NCBI RefSeq assembly: GCF_025460835.1
Contig: NZ_JAMXAY010000001.1
Coordinates: forward strand, 1-64,000
DNA length: 64,000 nt
Reading direction: 5' to 3'
Source of the DNA: Parapedobacter soli
GTDB lineage: Bacteria > Bacteroidota > Bacteroidia > Sphingobacteriales > Sphingobacteriaceae
The translations under genes and the position numbers were made by a program. Numbering within the stretch: position 1 is the stretch's first letter; the number at the start of each line of letters is the position of its first letter. Positions 34,460-43,534 of the stretch are shown in pieces. Under the pieces are notes generated by a model. That model ran no database searches. It worked only from the letters and a program-made list of their open reading frames with translations, and was not told where the DNA came from.

Positions 34460-35974
34460 ATGAATAAGAATTCTCAATTATATGCAGCTGCTTTAGCAAT
34501 GACACTGCTTCTTGCCAGCTCCTGTTCCAAAGAGTTCCTCTCGCCCGATCCGAAGGGCACGCTCATGGAAGAGACCTATTACAGCAACCCCGATGAGGCG
34601 TTTGCGGGCCTGGTGTCGGTATATGACCCCGTAGGGTGGCAAACCGCCGTTACCTATTTCAATTTCGGCGCCGTAAACGCGGCCTCCGATGACCACGTTG
34701 CCGGTGGCGGCGGCCCCAATGACATGGAGACCTGGCAACGCTGGAGCAACTATACGCTCAACGAGTCCATCGGCCCCCAAGAAGACTATTGGGACCGGAA
34801 TTTCACCGGTGTATCGCGGGCCAATATCTTCATCAAAAAGATCGAAGCCGGCATACCGGGGCTCAGCGAGTCGCTTGCCGCCCGCTACATCGCGGAAGCG
34901 AAATTCCTTAGGGGCTACTACTATTTCGATTTGGTACGGTTGTTCCGCAACATCCCCTTCTATACCGAACCGCTGACAACAGACAACATGCGGGAACAAA
35001 CACAGGTGGCACCTGAAGTAGTATATGCACAAATCGAACAAGACCTGAAAGATGCGATAGCCTCGCTGCCAACTACCGTACCCGGTGCAACGGAAGGTGG
35101 ACGGGCTACCAAGGGGGCGGCCCAAGCGCTGCTCGGCAAGGTTTATATCTACCAGAAAAAGTGGAGCGACGCCGCTACCCAACTGGCCGAGGTGAACGGC
35201 ACACCCGGCGGCACCAGCCAATACGGCTACCACCTGCTGGACGACTTCGATGACCTCTTCCGTCCAGATAATAAATTCCATTCCGAATCGATTTTTGAAA
35301 TTGTGCATTCAGCCGTCGGTGCGCTGGACTGGGGTGCGTGGGGCGTGTTTTATGGCAACGTCGCAACGGTCATGTTCGGCCCGCGCGGCTATAGCGGCCC
35401 GTCTTATTATTCGGGATGGAGCTTCTGCCCCATCACGAAAGAGCTGTATGACTTGATGCACAGCGACCCGCGTTTTAAAGCAACGGTAGCCGACGTGGAT
35501 AGCTTGGAAAAAATCGGTGAGGCACAATACGAAAAAGGATACATGAATACGGGCTGGTTTATCCAGAAATATGCCCCCCTCGCCGAGTTTGCAGCCACCA
35601 ATGGCGTGCGCGAGCTGAACTATCCGCAAAATTACATCGAGATCCGGCTGGCCGACACATACCTCCTCGAGGCCGAAGCCCTCGTGGAAAGTGGCCAGGG
35701 TAGCGGTGCCGGCAGCCGTGCATACCAGCTGCTCAATGCCGTGCGCAACCGGGTAGGCCTCGGCCCCATCGAAGCTACGCTGGACAATATCTTCCTGGAG
35801 CGCCGCAAAGAGCTGGCAACCGAAGGCCATCGCTGGTACGACTTGGTAAGGTCTGGCCGCGCGCCCGCAGCATTGGCCGACCGCGGCTTCGTGGCCGGCA
35901 AGCACGAGGTGCTGCCCATCCCTTACAACGAACTGCTGAACACCCAGTTGGTACAGCACGAAGCGTATAAGTAG
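34460..35974 (+). CDS. SusD/RagB-family glycan-binding lipoprotein
   Basis: The partner of the preceding SusC. I chose the start MNKNSQLYAAALAMTLLLASSC, which opens a lipoprotein signal with lipobox ASSC; an earlier start inside susC would lengthen the protein by 30 residues. Landmarks are EAKFLRGYYYFDLVRLFRNIPF, RATKGAAQALLGKVYIYQKKW, YIEIRLADTYLLEAEALVES and RRKELATEGHRWYDLVR with the closing VLPIPYNEL. Length of 504 aa is usual. A beta-glucan ligand is inferred from the enzymes encoded downstream. Confidence 0.96.
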   Translation: MNKNSQLYAAALAMTLLLASSCSKEFLSPDPKGTLMEETYYSNPDEAFAGLVSVYDPVGWQTAVTYFNFGAVNAASDDHVAGGGGPNDMETWQRWSNYTLNESIGPQEDYWDRNFTGVSRANIFIKKIEAGIPGLSESLAARYIAEAKFLRGYYYFDLVRLFRNIPFYTEPLTTDNMREQTQVAPEVVYAQIEQDLKDAIASLPTTVPGATEGGRATKGAAQALLGKVYIYQKKWSDAATQLAEVNGTPGGTSQYGYHLLDDFDDLFRPDNKFHSESIFEIVHSAVGALDWGAWGVFYGNVATVMFGPRGYSGPSYYSGWSFCPITKELYDLMHSDPRFKATVADVDSLEKIGEAQYEKGYMNTGWFIQKYAPLAEFAATNGVRELNYPQNYIEIRLADTYLLEAEALVESGQGSGAGSRAYQLLNAVRNRVGLGPIEATLDNIFLERRKELATEGHRWYDLVRSGRAPAALADRGFVAGKHEVLPIPYNELLNTQLVQHEAYK

Positions 35975-36014
35975 GATAATGAACAACGGACGATAGACAT
36001 TAATCGAAACAACA

Positions 36015-36914
36015 ATGACAAGGATAATAACTGGGCTCTTGATAGCCACCATTGCCATGTATGGCTGCAAGGAAGAAAGATATAATTTAGGGAATATCCC
36101 TACCCCCGATTTCGAAGTGCAGGCCGGCAATGATGCCAACACGCTGGTATTCGTAAACAAAACCCCCGGTAGCTCCATAGCATACTGGGAAACAAGCACC
36201 GGACAAAAATTCAAAGGCGACAATGTATCTGCACGGTTCACGTTTGAGGGCCAATACGATGTGACCTTGACAGCCGTAACAGCAGGTGGTACCGCTACCG
36301 TAACCAAGCAGGTCTCAATCGCCCAAAGCGACCCGACGGCCTGCAACGCCGACCGCCCGCTGGGGTTCATCGCCGGGTGTACCGAAAAAGTATGGATGCT
36401 CAATCCCGAGGCTGGTGCGTATAAAGTAGGCCCCAGTCCTGACAACGGCGAGTGGTGGCAAAATACGGGCGACGACGTAACCAGCCGCGCCTGCGAGTTC
36501 AACGATGAGTACACATTTGTATTCAATGCCGAAGGGACGTTTAATTACGACAATAAGGGTGACTTCTACGCCGATGGATACCTTGGCGCGGGCTCCAGCG
36601 GCTGCGAACCGAATAGCAACCTCCCCGCAGCCCAACAACCGTGGGCGTCGGGCAACTTTGCGTTCAACGTAGTGGAAAACGGCGGTGTCCGTGGCTTTGG
36701 CCAGCTAACGGTGACCGGCGTAGGCGCACACATCGGCCTTCAAAAAGTCCACAACACCGGTGAAACGACATCAGGACCGACTGCAAACTCAATTACCTAC
36801 GATATCCTGGAAATGACCCAGAACGCAGGTGGGAAAGGATACGACATCTTGAAAGTAGGCGTTGATATTGGTGGTGGAACTTGGTGGACCTTCACCTTGC
36901 GTTCCGCAAATTAA
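36015..36914 (+). CDS. PKD-domain surface lipoprotein, probable glycan-binding protein
   Basis: A 299-aa lipoprotein (lipobox MYGC). An N-terminal PKD-like domain (PDFEVQAGNDANTLVFVNKTPGSSIAYWETSTGQKFKGDNV, with the strand ending VTLTAVTAGGTATVTKQVSI) is followed by an unrecognised C-terminal domain of about 170 residues. That domain is rich in Trp, Gly and Asn, begins VWMLNPEAGAYKVGPSP and ends WWTFTLRSA. Its position directly after susD is that of SusE-type surface glycan-binding proteins, so binding of the glucan is the likely role. Confidence 0.8.
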   Translation: MTRIITGLLIATIAMYGCKEERYNLGNIPTPDFEVQAGNDANTLVFVNKTPGSSIAYWETSTGQKFKGDNVSARFTFEGQYDVTLTAVTAGGTATVTKQVSIAQSDPTACNADRPLGFIAGCTEKVWMLNPEAGAYKVGPSPDNGEWWQNTGDDVTSRACEFNDEYTFVFNAEGTFNYDNKGDFYADGYLGAGSSGCEPNSNLPAAQQPWASGNFAFNVVENGGVRGFGQLTVTGVGAHIGLQKVHNTGETTSGPTANSITYDILEMTQNAGGKGYDILKVGVDIGGGTWWTFTLRSAN

Positions 36915-36976
36915 CTCTATTATGGCCAGCCGACAGCAATGCCGGCTTACCATTTGTCATTTTTTAAATACGTTAC

Positions 36977-37834
36977 ATGAACAATTATCGCATGACCAGC
37001 TTTTTCTTGATCCCATTGCTACTCGTGGCCTGCGGAAAGGAAACGAGAAAGCCGAATATCCCCGAACCCCACCCCCCACAGCAAAAGGAGTATACCTTTG
37101 GTGCGGCAGCCTCATGGGCTGATGAATTTGACTATGAGGGGCTGCCCGACGAAGACAAATGGGGATATGACGTCGGCACCGGAAGCAGCGGCTGGGGCAA
37201 CAACGAGCTCCAGTACTATACGGAAAAGCGGATTGAAAATGCACGTGTAGGCAACGGTGTGCTGACAATCACGGCCATCAAGGAAGGCCACGAAGGGTCA
37301 GCCTATACCTCGGCCCGGTTGGTAAGCCGCGGAAAGGCCGATTTCTTGTATGGCCGCTTCGAGGTACGCGCCAAAGTGCCCCAAGGAGTGGGAACATGGC
37401 CCGCAGCTTGGATGCTGCCTACGGATTGGAAATACGGCGGGTGGCCCGCATCCGGCGAAATAGACGTCCTTGAGCATGTGGGGTACGACCAAGACCGGGT
37501 ACACATCAGTGTGCATACCGAGGCGTACAACCACGTAATAGGCACACAGAAAACGGCCAGCAAAAAAATCGAAAAGGCAACGACCGAATTCCACCTTTAT
37601 CGGGTAGACTGGACACCGGCATATATACGTGGTTATGTAGATGACGTGCAAATCTTCAACTTCCAGAATGAAGGGAGCGGCTACAAAGCCTGGCCTTTCG
37701 ACCAAAAGTTCCATTGGTTACTCAACCTGGCCGTAGGCGGCAATTGGGGTGGCGTAGAGGGTGTCGATGAAGCAGCATTCCCAGCAAGGATGGAAGTAGA
37801 TTACGTACGGGTATATCCGTTGATTGAAAATTGA
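36977..37834 (+). CDS. GH16-family beta-glucanase lipoprotein
   Basis: An endo-beta-glucanase, probably beta-1,3 (laminarinase type). The 285-aa chain has a lipobox ending at Cys19 (LLLVAC) and the GH16 active-site signature E161-I-D163-V-L-E166 in SGEIDVLEHVG; the extra residue between D and the acid/base E is the laminarinase form. Supporting segments are WADEFDYEGLPDEDKW, WGNNELQYYT, GRFEVRAKVPQGVGTWPAAWMLP and the C-terminal FHWLLNLAVGGNWGG. It would be surface- or periplasm-anchored and makes oligosaccharides for the SusCD pair. The next gene follows after 17 bp. Confidence 0.95.
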   Translation: MNNYRMTSFFLIPLLLVACGKETRKPNIPEPHPPQQKEYTFGAAASWADEFDYEGLPDEDKWGYDVGTGSSGWGNNELQYYTEKRIENARVGNGVLTITAIKEGHEGSAYTSARLVSRGKADFLYGRFEVRAKVPQGVGTWPAAWMLPTDWKYGGWPASGEIDVLEHVGYDQDRVHISVHTEAYNHVIGTQKTASKKIEKATTEFHLYRVDWTPAYIRGYVDDVQIFNFQNEGSGYKAWPFDQKFHWLLNLAVGGNWGGVEGVDEAAFPARMEVDYVRVYPLIEN

Positions 37835-37851
37835 AGCTTACTACCACGCAA

Positions 37852-39228
37852 ATGACGACTGCCAAACGGATAATAGGCCTGTTGGGTATCTGCGCAACCC
37901 TTGCTTGCGGCGGCAGCGAACCGCGTGTACCCAACATCCAGCAACCCGAGCCGGACCCACCCAAAGCACGTATTTCGCTATCGTTCGATAACCTCTCGCG
38001 CCTCCGGGCCGACGGGAAGAAAGTGGTGAATACCCAAAACCAAGAAGTGGTATTACGCGCCGTGGGCCTCGGTTACTGGCTGCTACAAGAGGGTTATATG
38101 CTTAATCCGCACGACCAAAGCAAAGCGGCCAACCAGTGGCAGATGAAACGGATTTACTATAACGAAGGACTATCGGAAGCCGATGTTGAACATTTTTATG
38201 CCGAGTGGCGCGACAACTTTATCACCCGAAAAGATGTCGATTATATCGCCTCATTGGGCTTCAATTCGGTTCGGCTGCCCATGCATTACGATCTGTTTCT
38301 CACAAAGGAACAACGGGCGGTAAGACATGAGGTGATCCGCGGACAGATTACGCTTCTCGACTATACCAACACCTTGGCCACATGGTATGATGCGGGCAAC
38401 TTGTTTGAACGCGACGACCTTGACGGATTTACAATCATCGACCAGCTGCTGGAATGGTGCGAAGCAAATAACCTTTACGTGGTGCTTGATCTCCACGCCG
38501 CCCCCGGCGGCCAGGGTACCGATGTGAACATTGCCGATGTGTTTGAGCCCAACCAATTCTGGCTGGGCCAAGATGGCCAAGGGAGATCCATCTACCAGGA
38601 TATTACCGTAAAGTTGTGGGAGCACATTTCAAAGCGGTATATCGACGACGACCGCATTGCGTGGTACGACCTCATCAATGAGCCGAACAATGTGCCGCGG
38701 AACCAGTGGATACGCGATATCCACGATCGAATCGTCAACGCTATCCGTGCCAATGGCGATACCCACCTCATCATGATAGAGGGAAATGGATGGGGTAATA
38801 ATTACAACGGCCTGCTGCCCGGCGACTTTACCAACAGCCAGAACCTGATATATAGTGCCCACCGGTATTGGATATCGGAGGCGGACGACCGGCAGGCCGA
38901 CCCCGACCCTAACCAGATAAACCGCATCCTCAACTTGGTCAACTTCAGAGACCGTGTGAATGTACCGGTTTGGGTAGGGGAGACGGGCGAGAATACAAAC
39001 GACTGGCTCCGCCAGAATATCCGTAAACTGGAAAATGCCGATATCGGATGGTGCCACTGGCCCCTCAAGCGGCACGATACCAACCCCAACGCGGCGCTCA
39101 TGCGCATACACGGCAACTTCCCTACAGATGGTGCCACCGCTATGGATGTGGTGCTGGAAAGTATAAAGTTTGAGAATTGTATCGTGAATACGGGTGCCGT
39201 GGCAGCCGCCGCACCCATACATTATTAA
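37852..39228 (+). CDS. GH5-family glucanase lipoprotein
   Basis: A (beta/alpha)8 glycosidase of 458 aa, with a lipoprotein-like leader (CATLACGG). I prefer the ATG at 37852; a TTG overlapping the GH16 stop would add seven residues. Conserved segments are GYWLLQEGYML, YIASLGFNSVRLPMHYDLF, VLDLHAAPGGQGTD, the acid/base E277 in DLINEPNN and the nucleophile E377 in VWVGETGEN. It is homologous to the GH5 encoded two genes downstream. Within this locus an exo- or endo-acting beta-1,3- or beta-1,6-glucanase is likely; the subfamily cannot be assigned by eye. Confidence 0.9.
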   Translation: MTTAKRIIGLLGICATLACGGSEPRVPNIQQPEPDPPKARISLSFDNLSRLRADGKKVVNTQNQEVVLRAVGLGYWLLQEGYMLNPHDQSKAANQWQMKRIYYNEGLSEADVEHFYAEWRDNFITRKDVDYIASLGFNSVRLPMHYDLFLTKEQRAVRHEVIRGQITLLDYTNTLATWYDAGNLFERDDLDGFTIIDQLLEWCEANNLYVVLDLHAAPGGQGTDVNIADVFEPNQFWLGQDGQGRSIYQDITVKLWEHISKRYIDDDRIAWYDLINEPNNVPRNQWIRDIHDRIVNAIRANGDTHLIMIEGNGWGNNYNGLLPGDFTNSQNLIYSAHRYWISEADDRQADPDPNQINRILNLVNFRDRVNVPVWVGETGENTNDWLRQNIRKLENADIGWCHWPLKRHDTNPNAALMRIHGNFPTDGATAMDVVLESIKFENCIVNTGAVAAAAPIHY

Positions 39229-39234
39229 CTAACG

Positions 39235-40653
39235 ATGATGGTTTCTGAAGCATTGGAAAAGCTCAATATTCTTTTTTTTGCTGCATTGGCATTGTTATCA
39301 ACCGGATGCTCACCATCCCGACCGGAGGTGGAAAACTGGCTTACGAACACACGCAATGGGTCGGTATTGTTCGAAAAGCAACTGCCTATACCCTGGGATG
39401 CCTCCAACGATGTCGCCACCGTCACCATCGAAATAGATAGCAACCAACGCTACCAAACGATCGATGGCTTTGGCTTCACCCTCACCGGGGGCAGCGCCTA
39501 TCATCTTATCCGGATGTCGCCCGACGTACGGGCAGCACTGCTCAAAGAGCTTTTCGATACCGAGGGCACCCACATTGGAGTGAGCTACTTACGCGTAAGC
39601 ATCGGGGCATCAGACCTCAACGTATATCCGTTTTCTTATAATGACCTGCCCCACGGCGAGACCGACCCCGACATGGCGCGGTTTGATCTTGGACCCGACC
39701 GCGATGATGTCATCCCTATATTGAAAGAAATACTAGCCATCTATCCTGAGCTGAAGATTATGGGCTCACCATGGTCGCCCCCCAAATGGATGAAGACCAA
39801 CAACGACACCCGCGGCGGAAGCCTGAGACCCATCTACTACCCGGCATACGCCAAATATTTCGTGCGATATATCGAGGAAATGCAGGCAGAAGGCATCCAC
39901 ATCGATGCGGTGACGGTACAGAACGAACCCCTCCACCCCGGCAACAATCCCAGCCTGCTGATGCTCGCCGACGAAATGGGCGACTTCGTGAAAAACCATT
40001 TAGGGCCCGCATTCGAGCAAGCCGGTATCACAACGAAAATCATCATTTATGACCATAATTGCGACCGCCCGGATTATCCAATCAGTATCCTGGATGACCC
40101 GGAAGCGAAAAAATACATCACCGGATCGGCGTTTCACCTTTATGGCGGCACCATCGACGCGCTCTCCGCAGTCCATGAGCGGCATCCCGACAAGGAGCTA
40201 CACTTTACGGAGCAATGGATAGGTGCCCCGGGCGACCTCTCTACCGACATGCCTTACCACATCAAGCATCTTACCATCGGCGCCACGCGCAACTGGAGCA
40301 GAACGGTATTGGAGTGGAACCTGGCCAACGGCCCCGACCACCAACCCCATACCGACCGCGGCGGCTGCGACCGTTGCCTCGGCGGCATCACCATTGCAGG
40401 CAACAGCGTGACACGTAATCCTGCGTACTACGTGGTAGCCCACGCGGCCAAATTCGTGCGCCCCGGCTCCATACGCATCGCATCCAACGAAGTAGAAGGG
40501 CTACCAAATGTGGCATTCCGAACACCGGCGGGCAATACCGCGCTGATTGTATTGAACGAAGGCAATGTGAGCCAAACATTCAGCGTAAAAAATGGCAAAA
40601 AACAATTTAATGCAACGCTCCAGCAGGGAGCGGTGGCGACTTACATTTTTTAA
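39235..40653 (+). CDS. GH30-family glycosidase lipoprotein, probable beta-1,6-glucanase
   Basis: A retaining glycosidase of 472 aa with lipobox STGC. The (beta/alpha)8 core begins at QTIDGFGFTLTGGSAYHL; SYLRVSIGASDL and GSPWSPPKWMKTN are strongly characteristic of GH30. The acid/base is E231 in VQNEPLHPGNN and the nucleophile E326 in HFTEQW. The C-terminal beta-domain (NPAYYVVAHAAKFVRPGSIRI; NTALIVLNEG) is normal. GH30 members in Bacteroidota glucan loci (GH30_3) cleave beta-1,6-glucan, which fits a beta-1,3/1,6-glucan substrate here; a glucosylceramidase-type activity is the alternative. The gene starts 6 bp after the GH5 gene. Confidence 0.92.
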   Translation: MMVSEALEKLNILFFAALALLSTGCSPSRPEVENWLTNTRNGSVLFEKQLPIPWDASNDVATVTIEIDSNQRYQTIDGFGFTLTGGSAYHLIRMSPDVRAALLKELFDTEGTHIGVSYLRVSIGASDLNVYPFSYNDLPHGETDPDMARFDLGPDRDDVIPILKEILAIYPELKIMGSPWSPPKWMKTNNDTRGGSLRPIYYPAYAKYFVRYIEEMQAEGIHIDAVTVQNEPLHPGNNPSLLMLADEMGDFVKNHLGPAFEQAGITTKIIIYDHNCDRPDYPISILDDPEAKKYITGSAFHLYGGTIDALSAVHERHPDKELHFTEQWIGAPGDLSTDMPYHIKHLTIGATRNWSRTVLEWNLANGPDHQPHTDRGGCDRCLGGITIAGNSVTRNPAYYVVAHAAKFVRPGSIRIASNEVEGLPNVAFRTPAGNTALIVLNEGNVSQTFSVKNGKKQFNATLQQGAVATYIF

Positions 40654-40665
40654 TACCGTATATAC

Positions 40666-42423
40666 ATGCAACAAAAGCTTTTCTTTATACTACCCCTCTT
40701 GGCGGCATTCGCATGGATGGCGTGCGACTCTAACCCCCATCCGAAAAATTTCCTTAAAGCCCAGGGCCACCACATCGTCAACGGACAAGGGGATACCGTC
40801 ATCCTACGCGGCATGGGGCTGGGCGGCTGGATGCTCCAGGAAGGATATATGTTTAAGCTCGGCTTCATCGGGCAGCAATACCGCATCCGCGAGCATATCG
40901 AAGATGTGATCGGCACCGCCGAAACGGACCGGTTCTATGCGGAGTGGCTAGCCAACCACACCCGGCGGATAGACATCGACTCGATGGCAGCATGGGGATT
41001 TAACTCCATCCGGTTGCCGATGCACTACAACCTCTACACCCTGCCGGTGGAAGAAGAACCCGTGGCCGGCGAGCAAACGTGGTTGGATATCGGCTTTACC
41101 ATGACCGACAGCCTGCTTGCATGGTGCAAGGCCAATAGCATGTACCTTATCCTCGACCTCCATGCCGCGCCCGGCGGCCAAGGCAACGACCTCAACATTT
41201 CGGACCGCGACCCGGCAAAACCTTCATTTTGGGAGAGCGAAGAAAACCGTACTAAGACAATCGCCCTCTGGCGCAAGCTGGCCGAACGTTACGCCCATGA
41301 AGAGTGGATAGGGGGGTATGATGTGCTCAATGAAACCAACTGGGGCTTTGAAGACTCCACGGATTTCCGCGGCATCGCCGAAAAAAGCAACGCTCCTCTA
41401 CGCCAATTCCTCATCGATGTAACCCATGCTATCCGCGAGGTGGATACCAACCACATCATCTTCTTGGAGGGCAACGGCTTCGCCAACAACTACAACGGCA
41501 TATTTCCCAAATGGGACAGCAACCTCGTGCTGAGCTTCCACAAATACGGCAACCCAAATGTACAAGAGGCTATCCAGCGTTTTCTAGACCTACGCGAGGA
41601 ACATGATATACCGCTGTGGCTGGGCGAATCAGGCGAAAATTCCAACACTTGGTTTACCGAAGCCATCGAACTGTGCGAAACCAACGGCATCGGTTGGGCA
41701 TGGTGGCAAAACAAAAAAATGGGCATCAACCAACCGTTGGAAATCAAACAGCCTGAAGGTTATGGAAAGCTACTGGACTATTGGGCAGGGGAAGGCGAGA
41801 AGCCTACCACGGCAGATGCGCTGCAAACACTGAATGAATGGCTGGAAAATCTTAAGCTAGAAAACAATATCTTCCACCGCGACGTGGTAGATGCCATGTT
41901 CCGCCAAATATATACACGCGACGCGATTCCCTTTGGCGAAAACCGGATTACAGCGGGCACCATCTTACCGGCAGTCGATTTCGATATGGGCCGGCAGGGG
42001 GCCGCATATTTCGATACCGACACTGCAAGTTACCACTACACACCGGGCATGAACACACAGGGCAACCGCGGCCGCAGCTACCGCAATGATGGAGTGGATA
42101 TACAACCCGACTCGACAGGGCACCATATTTTCCATATTAAAGACGGCGAATGGCTGCAATACACCATAAACGTCATAGACGAAGCAATTACCAGTTTGTC
42201 GCTATGTGTAGCCAGCAAAACGGGAACCGGGCGCATTACGTTGCTTATCGACGGTCAAGTATTATCCGACCCTATCGCAGTGCCCGCCACCGGTGGCAGC
42301 CAGCAATGGGCCTATATACCGATAGACATCCCGGAACTGACAACAGGGAAACATGTATTGCGGGTGCGCGCCGATATTGGAGGTTTCAACTTCAAATCGA
42401 TTGCGTTTGGGAAGCAGTACTAG
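40666..42423 (+). CDS. GH5-family glucanase with C-terminal CBM6
   Basis: A two-domain lipoprotein (585 aa; Cys after AFAWMA). The catalytic domain resembles the GH5 encoded upstream: GMGLGGWMLQEGYMF, AAWGFNSIRLPMHYNLYT, LDLHAAPGGQGND. The acid/base is E223 in VLNETNWG, where the usual N-E-P is N-E-T, and the nucleophile is E321 in WLGESGENSN. A CBM6-like module follows from about residue 430 (VDIQPDSTGHHIFHIKDGEWLQYTINV; LTTGKHVLRVRADIGGFNFKSIAF). CBM6 modules often bind beta-1,3-glucan ends or chains. It is the last gene of the locus; the 46-bp convergent gap to the argE-like gene has no obvious terminator. Confidence 0.92.
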   Translation: MQQKLFFILPLLAAFAWMACDSNPHPKNFLKAQGHHIVNGQGDTVILRGMGLGGWMLQEGYMFKLGFIGQQYRIREHIEDVIGTAETDRFYAEWLANHTRRIDIDSMAAWGFNSIRLPMHYNLYTLPVEEEPVAGEQTWLDIGFTMTDSLLAWCKANSMYLILDLHAAPGGQGNDLNISDRDPAKPSFWESEENRTKTIALWRKLAERYAHEEWIGGYDVLNETNWGFEDSTDFRGIAEKSNAPLRQFLIDVTHAIREVDTNHIIFLEGNGFANNYNGIFPKWDSNLVLSFHKYGNPNVQEAIQRFLDLREEHDIPLWLGESGENSNTWFTEAIELCETNGIGWAWWQNKKMGINQPLEIKQPEGYGKLLDYWAGEGEKPTTADALQTLNEWLENLKLENNIFHRDVVDAMFRQIYTRDAIPFGENRITAGTILPAVDFDMGRQGAAYFDTDTASYHYTPGMNTQGNRGRSYRNDGVDIQPDSTGHHIFHIKDGEWLQYTINVIDEAITSLSLCVASKTGTGRITLLIDGQVLSDPIAVPATGGSQQWAYIPIDIPELTTGKHVLRVRADIGGFNFKSIAFGKQY

Positions 42424-42469
42424 TCGATCCTAAGGAAATCGCCGTTCTTGTCAAACTTCAGGTCCATTT

Positions 42470-43534
42470 TCAGGGCATCACTACCCGGCCGAGTATATCG
42501 ATATACAGCCTGATACCTTCACCTATCTCATCAAGATGGATGAATTCGTCGGCCATGTGGGAACGAGCCGAGTCACCGGGGCCAAGCTTAAGTGACGGGA
42601 TATCCAGCAGTGCCTGGTCGCTCGTGGTGGGAGAGCCGTATGTAGTGCGTCCCAATGCCAATCCAGCTTGCACAACGGGGTGGTCTTTGGGTATGGACGA
42701 TGGCTTGAGCCTCACGGACCTGGGCTTCACTTCGCAGCTTACGTGTTGGCGGATAATATCCAGTACTTCTTCGTTCCTGTAGGCATCGGTAACCCGGATA
42801 TCCACCACAAACTCGCATGTAGCCGGTACCACGTTGTGCTGTGAGCCGGCATGGATGACGGTGACACTCATCTTAATGGCACCAAACTCTTCAGACTCCT
42901 TAGGGAAGCGATAGGTGATAAACCACTCGATATCCTTCAACGCTTTATAAATGGCGTTATCGCCCTCTTCGCGGGCCGCGTGGCCGGCCTTGCCGTGGGC
43001 GGTGCAGTCGAGCACCATCAACCCGCGCTCGGCAACTGCCAGCTGCATCAACGTAGGTTCTCCCACAATCGCGAAATCTAGCGGGCCCAAGTCGGGGATT
43101 ACCAATTCCAAGCCGTTGGTACCCGAAATCTCCTCTTCGGCGGTAGCGGCGATGCAGAAGTTATAACGGAGTCCCTCTTGTGGATAGAAATTCAGGAACG
43201 TCGCTATCAGCGACACAAGGCACCCACCGGCATCGTTGCTGCCAAGGCCATACAGCTTACCATCGGCGATATCGGGCGAAAACGGGTTTCGCGTGTATCC
43301 GGTATTGGGCTTAACCGTGTCATGGTGGGAGTTGAGCAGGATAGTCGGTTTATTAGCATCGAAAAACTTATTAAAGGCCCACACGTTGTTCATCTTCCGG
43401 AACGTGCGTACCCCCCGCTGCTGCAAAAACCGCTCTATCGTATCTGCCGTCTGGTTTTCCTCCTTACTGAACGAGGGGATACGGATGAGATCGCGTAGCA
43501 GGTTGGTACTATCCTGTATTAACTTTTCAATCAT
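42470..43534 (-). CDS. M20-family acyl-amino-acid deacylase (ArgE-like)
   Basis: A zinc hydrolase of 354 aa that removes the acyl group from an N-acylated arginine precursor, probably N-acetyl- or N-succinyl-citrulline or ornithine. Metal motifs are LLNSHHDTVKP (H-x-D), YGLGSNDAGGCLVS (bridging Asp) and ATAEEEISG (catalytic Glu-Glu). The dimerisation domain is seen in GLMVLDCTAHGKAGHAAREEGDNAIYKAL. The start MIEKLIQDS is chosen because longer starts lie deep inside proC; it overlaps the proC stop by 8 nt, so the genes are coupled. It closes the argD-argF'-argB-proC-argE series. Confidence 0.9.
   Translation of the reverse strand: MIEKLIQDSTNLLRDLIRIPSFSKEENQTADTIERFLQQRGVRTFRKMNNVWAFNKFFDANKPTILLNSHHDTVKPNTGYTRNPFSPDIADGKLYGLGSNDAGGCLVSLIATFLNFYPQEGLRYNFCIAATAEEEISGTNGLELVIPDLGPLDFAIVGEPTLMQLAVAERGLMVLDCTAHGKAGHAAREEGDNAIYKALKDIEWFITYRFPKESEEFGAIKMSVTVIHAGSQHNVVPATCEFVVDIRVTDAYRNEEVLDIIRQHVSCEVKPRSVRLKPSSIPKDHPVVQAGLALGRTTYGSPTTSDQALLDIPSLKLGPGDSARSHMADEFIHLDEIGEGIRLYIDILGRVVMP

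Noticed and set aside
35309-36526. Long open frame of about 405 codons on the minus strand
   Set aside because: It lies antisense to susD and the PKD lipoprotein gene, both with clear family motifs; the translation has no recognisable domain. It is a shadow in G+C-rich DNA.
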